Positions 11,184 through 23,100 of a DNA stretch of 64,000 nucleotides are shown in pieces. Location: NCBI RefSeq assembly GCF_048569485.1, contig NC_134364.1:137060132-137124131 (forward strand), in the 5' to 3' direction. Below the pieces are notes generated by a model, which saw nothing but the letters and a program-made list of their open reading frames with translations, did not search any database and was not told where the DNA came from. Position numbers and translations under genes: made by a program. Positions within the stretch are counted from its first letter, which is position 1. Each line of letters starts with the position of its first letter. Source of the DNA: Anomaloglossus baeobatrachus. Lineage: Eukaryota; Chordata; Amphibia; Anura; Aromobatidae.

Positions 11184-14100
11184 CTGCAAAGACATAAAAA
11201 ACAGTGTTGAGTGAGACCTCCCAGACACGGAAAGCACTTACGACCCGGGCGCAGGAAACCCACCTCCATCCAGGGAGAAGTAGATGCTGAGGATGGAAGA
11301 ACAATACTGGCACAGGTTGGGCAGAGACCTCAGGTGCTGCTGCAGGCGGCTGCTGGGCAGCTTCACGCTTAGGATCAGGGCCACGTGGCTGAAGATGTGG
11401 GCATCCAAAGAAGCCGGGCTGCAGGGGACCATAGGATGACATCATCAGACAAGGTGGATAACAAAGTGGTCCCCAGCATCAAGATGAAACACTTACGAGT
11501 CCCCGAAGAAGAACTGGTGTGGCCCCAGCCGCTGTGAGAGGAGGGTGAGACATTCCTGGGCGTCCACGTACAGCTGAGGGGGGACAGGGTTACTGGTACC
11601 TGTACATCAAGAACCACACAATCGCTCCCCCACCTGAGCAGCTTTCCGCATCCCCCATCCAGCCCCCGTTTTCTGAGTGGTTCCTTCTCATACCTGTTTC
11701 TAAACAGTCTCGTCATACTGTCGCCAGCTCCCCCCTTCCCTCACATGTTTATCGAAATACTCCAGCCATCTCCCCCTTTCTGCTCCTGTTTCTTGGCAGT
11801 CTCGTCATCCTCCCGCCAGCTCCTCCTTCCCGCACCTGCTTCTCGGCGCTCTCGTGATCCTCACGCAATCTCCCTCGTCCCGCGCCTGTTTCTCAGTGCT
11901 CTGGTCATCCTCACGCAATCTCCCCCTTCCCGTACCTGTTTCTCGGCGCTCTCGTCATCCTCACGCAATCTCCCCCTTCCCATACCTGTTTCTTGGCAGT
12001 CTCGTCATCCTCCCGCCAGCTCCTCCTTCCCGCACCTGCTTCTCGGCGCTCTCGTGATCCTCACGCAATCTCCCTCGTCCCGCGCCCGTTTCTCGGTGCT
12101 CTGGTCATCCTCACGCAATCTCCCCCTTCCCGTACCTGTTTCTCGGCGCTCTCGTCATCCTCACGCAATCTCCCCCTTCCCGTACCTGTTTCTCGGCGCT
12201 CTCGTCATCCTCATGCACTCTCCCCCTTCCCGCACATTTTTCTCGGCGGTCTCATCATCCTCCCAGCAGCTCCCTTTTCTCACATCTGTTTCTCCGTGGT
12301 CTCGTCGTCCTCCCCCCAACTCCCCCTTCCCACAGCTGTTTCTCTGCAGCTTTGTCCCCCTTCCAGCACCTGTTTTTCGTCGGTCTTGTCGTGCTCCCCC
12401 TATCCGCACCTGTTTCTCAGCGGTCTCATCCCCTCAGCTCCCCCTTCTCACATCTGTTTCTCTACTGTCTCGTACCCCCCCCCCCCGCGCCCCAGCTCCC
12501 CCTTCCCGCACCTGTTTCTCGGTGGTTTAGTCTCCCTCTCCCCCCCAGATCCCCCTTTCCACACCTGTTTCTCAGCGGTCTCATCATCCTCCGACCAGCT
12601 CTCGCCCTGGATCAGCTGCAGACGCTCCAGATGTTTCTTATGAATTTGGTTGGGAATGAAGAAGTTGAGTGGGAAGGGGATGGTCTCGGCATACCACCTG
12701 CGAGTGTGGTCTACATAGTTTTTGGCGTCTACCCAGAATGTATGGATCTGTTAGGGAAGAGGGCACTGTTGGTCCAGATTATGGGGAGACCCTAAGTATG
12801 AATACGAGAGATGATAGCTGGACTCACCAGTGCTGGCAGTAACTTCTCCTCCAGGAGAGAGATGAAAGCCAAGGTGTCGGCCCCCTGCTTAGCCGTCAGG
12901 TCGTAATCTGCGTTGTATTTCTAAGGACACAACAAACACCAATCATCTTTAAAGACCGCGCGGTCCCTTCCCCCGTATACAGTGCAAACATCACAACCTC
13001 GTCTCCCCCATAAACTACAGACACAGCAACCTCCTTCCATACAGTGCAGACATCGCAATACCCCCTCCATACATACAGTACAAACATTGCAGCCCCCTCC
13101 CCCTAATACAGCACAGACATTGCTGCCCCCGTCCCCCCCATACAGAGCAGAGATTGCTGCCCCTCCCCCCATACAGTACAGACATTGCTGCCCCCCCATA
13201 CAGTACAGACATTGCTGCCCCTCCCCCCCATACAGTACAGACATTGCTGCCCCTCCCCCCCATACAGTACAGACATTGCTGCCCCTCCCCCCCATACAGT
13301 ACAGACATTGCTGCCCCTCCCCCCCATACAGTACAGACATTGCTGCCCCTCCCCCCCATACAGTACAGACATTGCTGCCCCTCCCCCCCATACAGTACAG
13401 ACATTGCTGCCCCTCCCCCCCATACAGTACAGACATTGCTGCCCCTCCCCCCCATACAGTACAGACATTGCTGCCCCTCCCCCCCCATACAGTACAGACA
13501 TTGCTGCCCCTCCCCCCCATACAGTACAGACATTGCTGCCCCTCCCCCCCATACAGTACAGACATTGCTGCCCCTCCCCCCCATACAGTACAGACATTGC
13601 TGCCCCTCCCCCCCATACAGTACAGACATTGCTGCCCCTCCCCCCCATACAGTACAGACATTGCTGCCCCTCCCCCCCATACAGTACAGACATTGCTGCC
13701 CCTCCCCCCCATACAGTACAGACATTGCTGCCCCTCCCCCCCATACAGTACAGACATTGCTGCCCCTCCCCCCCATACAGTACAGACATTGCTGCCCCTC
13801 CCCCCCATACAGTACAGACATTGCTGCCCCTCCCCCCCATACAGTACAGACATTGCTGCCCCTCCCCCCCATACAGTACAGACATTGCTGCCCCTCCCCC
13901 CATACAGTACAGACATTGCTGCCCCTCCCCCCATACAGTACAGACATTGCTGCCCCTCCCCCCATACAGTACAGACATTGCTGCCCCTCCCCCCATACAG
14001 TACAGACATTGCTGCCCCTCCCCCCATACAGTACAGACATCGCTGCCCCCTCCCCTCAAAGTGCAAATGTGGCACCCGACGGTTATGTAGCCACAGTAAT

Positions 14101-17100
14101 ATCTGGTTGGTGCAGTAAGGGGTTTCCACATTTGAAGTATTCACAACACTTTCCACACCAGGCCTGTAGGGGGAACTGTACTTAGCTGACGTCAGGAGTA
14201 CTGGCTCAGGTCAGGTGAAGTCTCCTAGACATTCAGATGCTGGGGGTGGAAACCAGTCTTGTCCAGTGCAGAACGGACAGAGGAAGCAGGCTGTGCTGGG
14301 CCAGTACCAGGGGAAAAGCCCAGCAGTGAGAGGGATCCTGAGTGAGGGTCAGAGGCAAGGCGAGACAGAGAAGGGGTGAAGGGACCAGTTCGGTTCACTC
14401 CAGAAGAAGCAACCCGGACACCGGAGTCCGAGTCTGCACGGGTTCAGTCAGGCCCAGCAGCAAAGTCCGGAAGCGAGGGGGACGTCAGTCTCCAGCACAG
14501 AAACACTTGTGGCACCGCCATCAACAGAGCCAGGGACCGCAGCGGAGTTAGTGGTGCCCAAGAGAACGGTTCATTACGCCTGCTATACAAGTGAGAGGTA
14601 CAGGAGAGGTCAGGGCCAGGGACCGCAGCGAAGTTAGTGGTGCCCAGGAGAACGGTTCATTACGCCTGCTATACAAGTGACAGACACAGGAGAGGTCAGG
14701 GCCAGGGACCGCAGCGGAGTTAGTGGTGCCAGGAGAACGGTTCATTACGCCTGCTATACAAGTGAGAGACACAGGAGAGGTCAGGGCCAGGGACCACAGC
14801 AGAGTTAGTGGTGCCAGGAGAACGGTTCATTACGCCTGCTATACAAGTGAGAGACACAGGAGAGGTCGAGGCCAGGGCCCACAGCAGAGTTAGTGGTGCC
14901 CAGGAGAACGGTTCTCATCACCTGCTATACAAGTGAGAGACACAGGAGAGGCCAGGGACCGCAGCGGAGTTAGTGGTGCCAGGAGAACGGTTCATTACGC
15001 CTGCTATACAAGTGAGAGACACAGGAGAGGTCAGGGCCAGGGCCCACAGCAAAGTTAGTGGTGCCCAAGAGAACGGATCTCATCACCTGCTATACAAGTG
15101 AGAGACACAGGAGAGGTCAGGACCAGGGACCGCAGCGGAGTTAGTGGTGCCCAAGAGAACGGTTCATTACGCCTGCTATACAAGTGAGAGACACAGGAGA
15201 GGTCAGGGCCAGGGACCGCAGCGGAGTTAGTGGTGCCAGGAGAGCGGTTCATTACGCCTGATATACAAGTGACAGACACAGGAGAGGTCAGGGCCAGGGA
15301 CCGCAGCGGAGTTAGTGGTGCCAGGAGAGCGGTTCATTACGCCTGCTATACAAGTGAGACACACAGGAGAGGTCAAGGCCAGGGACCGCAGCGGAGTTAG
15401 TGGTGCCAGGAGAGCGGTTCATTACGCCTGCTATACAAGTGAGAGACACAGGAGAGGTCAGGGCCAGGGACCGCAGCGGAGTTAGTGGTGCCAGGAGAAC
15501 TGTTCATTACGCCTGATATACAAGTGACAGACACAGGAGAGGTCAGGGCCAGGTTTTAGACAGCCCAGGACTTAAACGCGCAGCAATAAGGAGGCCTCAA
15601 AACTCACAGATGTGGAAATCCCATCTGCCACCCGACCACCCGGACTGTACTCTGGAGATAACCGGCTGACATCAGTAAAGGTACAGAAAGAAAGACCCGG
15701 TGTGAGAAAGTTATTGCTATCCAAGGTCCTGCTCTCACTATGGACGGTGATTGCCTGAACTTGTGGAGCCGCACATCAGTGGCCTTGAAGAGACCGATAG
15801 CAAGACTTGTGTGGCAAGCAGCCTCCCTGTGTGTGAAATCTCCATCTTTTCCAAAAGTCCCGGGGTCCCGCTCCACCCGTGGGGAGCAATAGTACCTCAG
15901 CTGCAGCATGACCACCTGCCCCGGGGAACACGCAGCGGCGGCTCACATAGCTGCTAAACCACAGGTGGCGTCACAGACTTTATTCCTCTGTAAATATAAT
16001 CATCATCCCCTTTATTTAAAAGACACCGCCAGGGTCACGGAGTTGGACCCCGTCACCGCTGACGTCCCCGGACTCGTCCGGCCCGGTTCCGAGTACCCCT
16101 GGACCTAGAGTTGGGCATGTCACAGACATCACAGCCCTGCCCCCTCCCCTCCATACACTACAGACATCGCAGCCCCCCTCCCCTCCATACACTACAGACA
16201 TCGCAGCCCCCCTCCCCTCCATACATTACAGACACCCCAGCCCCCCTCCCCTCCATACACTACAGACACCGCAGCCCCCCTCCCCTCCATACACTACAGA
16301 CACCCCAGCCCCCCTCCCCTCCATGCACTACAGACATCCCAGCCCCCCTCCCCTCCAATCCAATCCATGCACTACAGACACCCCAGCCCCCCCTCCCCTC
16401 CCCTCCATACACTACAGACACCCCAGTCCCCCTCCCCTCCATGCACTACAGACACCGCAGCCCCCCTCCCCTCCATACACTACAGACACCGCAGCCCCCC
16501 TCCCCTCCATACCCTACAGACATCCCAGCCCCCCTCCCCTCCATGCACTACAGACATCCCAGCCCCCCTCCCCTCCAATCCAATCCATGCACTACAGACA
16601 CCCCAGCCCCCCTCCCCTCCATACACTACAGACACCCCAGTCTCCCTCCCCTCCATGCACTACAGACATCCCAGCCCCCCTCCCCTCCATGCACTACAGA
16701 CATCCCAGCCCCCCTCCCCTCCATGCACTACAGACATCCCAGCCCCCCTCCCCTCCATACCCTACAGACATCCCAGCCCCCCTCCCCTCCATACCCTACA
16801 GACATCCCAGCCCCCCTCCCCCTCCATACCCTACAGACATCCCAGCCCCCCTCCCCCTCCATACCCTACAGACACCCCAGCCCCCCTCCCCTCCCCTCCA
16901 TACCCTACAGACACCCCAGCCCCCCTCCCCTCCATACCCTACAGACACCCCAGCCCCCCTCCCCTCCATGCACTACAGACACCCCAGCCCCCCTCCCCTC
17001 CATGCCCTACAGACACCCCAGCCCCCCTCCCCTCCATGCCCTACAGACACCCCAGCCCCCCTCCCCTCCATGCCCTACAGACACCCCAGCCCCCCTCCCC

Positions 17101-20100
17101 TCCATGCCCTACAGACACCCCAGCCCCCCTCCCCTCCATGCCCTACAGACACCCCAGCCCCCCTCCCCTCCATGCCCTACAGACACCCCAGCCCCCCTCC
17201 CCTCCATGCCCTACAGACACCCCAGCCCCCCTCCCCTCCATACACTACAGACACCCCAGCCCCCCTCCCCTCCATGCACTACAGACATCCCAGCCCCCCT
17301 CCCCTCCAATCCAATCCATGCACTACAGACACCCCAGCCCCCCTCCCCTCCATACACTACAGACACCCCAGTCCCCCTCCCCTCCATGCACTACAGACAT
17401 CCCAGCCCCCCTCCCCTCCATACCCTACAGACATCCCAGCCCCCCTCCCCTCCATACCCTACAGACATCCCAGCCCCCCTCCCCCTCCATACCCTACAGA
17501 CATCCCAGCCCCCCCTCCCCTCCCCTCCATACCCTACAGACACCCCAGCCCCCCTCCCCTCCCCTCCATACCCTACAGACACCCCAGCCCCCCTCCCCTC
17601 CATACCCTACAGACACCCCAGCCCCCCTCCCCTCCATACCCTACAGACACCCCAGCCCCCCTCCCCTCCATGCACTACAGACACCCCAGCCCCCCTCCCC
17701 TCCATGCCCTACAGACACCCCAGCCCCCCTCCCCTCCATGCCCTACAGACACCCCAGCCCCCCTCCCCTCCATGCCCTACAGACACCCCAGCCCCCCTCC
17801 CCTCCATACACTACAGACACCCCAGTCCCCCTCCCCTCCATGCACTACAGACACCCCAGTCCCCCTCCCCTCCATGCACTACAGACATCCCAGCCCCCCT
17901 CCCCTCCATGCACTACAGACATCCCAGCCCCCCTCCCCTCCATACCCTACAGACATCCCAGCCCCCCTCCCCTCCATACCCTACAGACATCCCAGCCCCC
18001 CTCCCCTCCATACCCTACAGACACCCCAGCCTCCCTCCCCTCCATGCACTACAGACACCCCAGCCCCCCTCCCCTCCATGCCCTACAGACACCCCAGCCC
18101 CCCTCCCCTCCATGCCCTACAGACACCCCAGCCCCCCTCCCCTCCATGCCCTACAGACACCCCAGCCCCCCTCCCCTCCATACACTACAGACACCCCAGC
18201 CCCCCTCCCCTCCATGCACTACAGACATCCCAGCCCCCCTCCCCTCCAATCCAATCCATGCACTACAGACACCCCAGCCCCCCTCCCCTCCATACACTAC
18301 AGACACCCCAGTCCCCCTCCCCTCCATGCACTACAGACATCCCAGCCCCCCTCCCCTCCATGCACTACAGACATCCCAGCCCCCCTCCCCTCCATACCCT
18401 ACAGACATCCCAGCCCCCCTCCCCTCCATACCCTACAGACATCCCAGCCCCCCTCCCCCTCCATACCCTACAGACATCCCAGCCCCCCTCCCCCTCCATA
18501 CCCTACAGACACCCCAGCCCCCCTCCCCTCCCCTCCATACCCTACAGACACCCCAGCCCCCCTCCCCTCCATACCCTACAGACACCCCAGCCCCCCTCCC
18601 CTCCATGCACTACAGACACCCCAGCCCCCCTCCCCTCCATGCCCTACAGACACCCCAGCCCCCCTCCCCTCCATGCCCTACAGACACCCCAGCCCCCCTC
18701 CCCTCCATGCCCTACAGACACCCCAACCCCCTCCCCTCCATGTCCTACAGACACCCCAGCCCCCCTCCCCTCCATGCCCTACAGACACCCCAGCCCCCCT
18801 CCCCTCCATGCCCTACAGACACCCCAGCCCCCCTCCCCTCCATACACTACAGACACCCCAGCCCCCCTCCCCTCCATGCACTACAGACATCCCAGCCCCC
18901 CTCCCCTCCAATCCAATCCATGCACTACAGACACCCCAGCCCCCCTCCCCTCCATACACTACAGACACCCCAGTCCCCCTCCCCTCCATGCACTACAGAC
19001 ATCCCAGCCCCCCTCCCCTCCATACCCTACAGACATCCCAGCCCCCCTCCCCTCCATACCCTACAGACATCCCAGCCCCCCTCCCCTCCCCTCCATACCC
19101 TACAGACACCCCAGCCCCCCTCCCCTCCAATCCAATCCATGCACTACAGACACCCCAGCCCCCCTCCCCTCCATACACTACAGACACCCCAGTCCCCCTC
19201 CCCTCCATGCACTACAGACATCCCAGCCCCCCTCCCCTCCATACCCTACAGACATCCCAGCCCCCCTCCCCCTCCATACCCTACAGACATCCCAGCCCCC
19301 CTCCCCTCCCCTCCATACCCTACAGACACCCCAGCCCCCCTCCCCTCCAATCCAATCCATGCACTACAGACACCCCAGCCCCCCTCCCCTCCATACACTA
19401 CAGACACCCCAGTCCCCCTCCCCTCCATGCACTACAGACATCCCAGCCCCCCTCCCCTCCATACCCTACAGACATCCCAGCCCCCCTCCCCTCCATACCC
19501 TACAGACATCCCAGCCCCCCTCCCCTCCATACCCTACAGACATCCCAGCCCCCCTCCCCCTCCATACCCTACAGACATCCCAGCCCCCCTCCCCTCCCCT
19601 CCATACCCTACAGACATCCCAGCCCCCCTCCCCTCCAATCCAATCCATGCACTACAGACACCCCAGCCCCCCTCCCCTCCATACACTACAGACACCCCAG
19701 TCCCCCTCCCCTCCATGCACTACAGACATCCCAGCCCCCCTCCCCTCCATACCCTACAGACATCCCAGCCCCCCTCCCCTCCATACCCTACAGACATCCC
19801 AGCCCCCCTCCCCTCCATACCCTACAGACATCCCAGCCCCCCTCCCCCTCCATACCCTACAGACATCCCAGCCCCCCTCCCCTCCCCTCCATACCCTACA
19901 GACACCCCAGCCCCCCTCCCCTCCCCTCCATACCCTACAGACACCCCAGCCCCCCTCCCCTCCCCTCCATACCCTACAGACACCCCAGCCCCCCTCCCCT
20001 CCATACCCTACAGACACCCCAGCCCCCCTCCCCTCCATGCCCTACAGACACCCCAGCCCCCCTCCCCTCCATGCCCTACAGACACCCCAGCCCCCCTCCC

Positions 20101-23100
20101 CTCCATGCCCTACAGACACCCCAGCCCCCCTCCCCTCCATGCCCTACAGACACCCCAGCCCCCCTCCCCTCCATGCCCTACAGACACCCCAGCCCCCCTC
20201 CCCTCCATGCCCTACAGACACCCCAGCCCCCCTCCCCTCCATGCCCTACAGACACCCCAGCCCCCCTCCCCTCCATGCCCTACAGACACCCCAGCCCCCC
20301 TCCCCTCCATGCCCTACAGACACCCCAGCCCCCCTCCCCTCCATGCCCTACAGACACCCCAGCCCCCCTCCCCTCCATGCCCTACAGACACCCCAGCCCC
20401 CCTCCCCTCCATGCCCTACAGACACCCCAGCCCCCCTCCCCTCCATGCCCTACAGACACCCCAGCCCCCCTCCCCTCCATGCCCTACAGACACCCCAGCC
20501 CCCCTCCCCTCCATGCCCTACAGACACCCCAGCCCCCCTCCCCTCCATGCCCTACAGACACCCCAGCCCCCCTCCCCTCCATGCCCTACAGACACCCCAG
20601 CCCCCCTCCCCTCCATGCCCTACAGACACCCCAGCCCCCCTCCCCTCCATGCCCTACAGACACCCCAGCCCCCCCTCCCCTCCATGCCCTACAGACACCC
20701 CAGCCCCCCTCCCCTCCATGCCCTACAGACACCCCAGCCCCCCTCCCCTCCATGCCCTACAGACACCCCAGCCCCCCTCCCCTCCATGCCCTACAGACAC
20801 CCCAGCCCCCCTCCCCTCCATGCCCTACAGACACCCCAGCCCCCCTCCCCTCCATGCCCTACAGACACCCCAGCCCCCCTCCCCTCCATGCCCTACAGAC
20901 AGCCCAGCCCCCCTCCCCTCCATGCCCTACAGACAGCCCAGCCCCCCTCCCCTCCATGCCCTACAGACACCCCAGCCCCCCTCCCCTCCATGCCCTACAG
21001 ACACCCCAGCCCCCCTCCCCTCCATGCCCTACAGACACCCCAGCCCCCCTCCCCTCCATGCCCTACAGACACCCCAGCCCCCCTCCCCTCCATGCCCTAC
21101 AGACACCCCAGCCCCCCTCCCCTCCATGCCCTACAGACACCCCAGCCCCCCTCCCCTCCATGCCCTACAGACACCCCAGCCCCCCTCCCCTCCATGCCCT
21201 ACAGACACCGCAGCCCCCCTCCCCTCCATGCCCTACAGACACCGCAGCCCCCCTCCCCTCCATGCCCTACAGACACCGCAGCCCCCCTCCCCTCCATGCC
21301 CTACAGACACCCCAGCCCCCCTCCCCTCCATGCCCTACAGACACCCCAGCCCCCCTCCCCTCCATGCCCTACAGACACCCCAGCCCCCCTCCCCTCCATG
21401 CCCTACAGACACCCCAGCCCCCCTCCCCTCCATGCCCTACAGACACCCCAGCCCCCCTCCCCTCCATGCCCTACAGACACCCCAGCCCCCCTCCCCTCCA
21501 TGCCCTACAGACACCCCAGCCCCCCTCCCCTCCATGCCCTACAGACACCCCAGCCCCCCTCCCCTCCATGCCCTACAGACACCCCAGCCCCCCTCCCCTC
21601 CATGCCCTACAGACACCCCAGCCCCCCTCCCCTCCATGCCCTACAGACACCCCAGCCCCCCTCCCCTCCATGCCCTACAGACACCCCAGCCCCCCTCCCC
21701 TCCATGCCCTACAGACACCCCAGCCCCCCTCCCCTCCATGCCCTACAGACACCCCAGCCCCCCTCCCCTCCATGCCCTACAGACACCCCAGCCCCCCTCC
21801 CCTCCATGCCCTACAGACACCCCAGCCCCCCTCCCCTCCATGCCCTACAGACACCCCAGCCCCCCTCCCCTCCATGCCCTACAGACACCCCAGCCCCCCT
21901 CCCCTCCATGCCCTACAGACACCCCAGCCCCCCTCCCCTCCATGCCCTACAGACACCCCAGCCCCCCTCCCCTCCATGCCCTACAGACACCCCAGCCCCC
22001 CTCCCCTCCATGCCCTACAGACACCCCAGCCCCCCTCCCCTCCATGCCCTACAGACACCCCAGCCCCCCTCCCCTCCATACCCTACAGACACCCCAGCCC
22101 CCCTCCCCTCCATACCCTACAGACACCCCAGCCCCCCTCCCCTCCATACCCTACAGACACCCCAGCCCCCCTCCCCTCCATACCCTACAGACACCCCAGC
22201 CCCCCTCCCCTCCATACCCTACAGACATCCCAGCCCCCCTCCCCTCCATACACTACAGACATCCCAGCCCCCCTCCCCTCCATACCCTACAGACATCCCA
22301 GCCCCCCTCCCCTCCATACACTACAGACATCCCAGCCCCCCTCCCATCCATACACTACAGACATCCCAGCCCCCCTCCCATCCATACACTACAGACATCC
22401 CAGCCCCCCTCCCATGTTTCGCTCACCTGCTTCCTCAGGTGGCTGATGATTTTGCTGGTTTGGAGCACGACCCCATCCTGCAGAGTCTTTAGGGCAGGCA
22501 GCTGACCTGGAATCATGCATCTCCAGGGGTTGGAGATCTTATGGACCTTGAGGGGAGCTCCTGAGAATTTGGCGTAGGTCTGAAACAAAGAAAAACATGG
22601 ATGAAAAGGATTTACCTGGCAGCACTCAGCAGGGGCTGATGATGTAACGGGAGCCACAGGCATTCGTAGGGGGAGATCGCACCCCCCTAAGGAAAGTTCA
22701 CCCCCATCATCTGCTACCAGGGTGGAGGATGGGGACCGAACATCAGCGCACAAGCCCGTAATTACATTGTGTACCCTGAGATCACTGCCAACACTGACCA
22801 CGGAAACCAGCGAAACGTGCGGAAGAGAAGGGAAAAATCTACACCGGCCTCCAATATCAGGGAGATGATGTGTATGCAGTATGGCGGAACCCTCCCCTCC
22901 TACTGGGGAAGCTGCGGGGTGATGTCAGCTCCTGAGGACCAGACGCCGCATTCCTGGGCTGACCACACTGTGCAGGGCCTGATGTCCCCCCCCCCCCCCC
23001 CGCTCTGTGCAAACATCGCACTGCCCACAAGAGCCGCATTCTGTGTGTACGACCTGAAGGAGACTAGCACAGCGGAGACATTCATCCTGCGTGCCCCACG

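Noticed and set aside
11745-12795. Plus-strand frames rich in S/P/L near mtx1
   Set aside because: Antisense of exon 4 and of its derived minisatellite; mtx1 exons with proper splice sites explain the sequence.
12921-14185. Long frames of 300-411 codons on both strands, apparently proline-rich or Cys/Gly/Tyr-rich proteins
   Set aside because: Translations of a stop-free 31-32-bp minisatellite inside an mtx1 intron; frames on all phases show the same repeated peptides.
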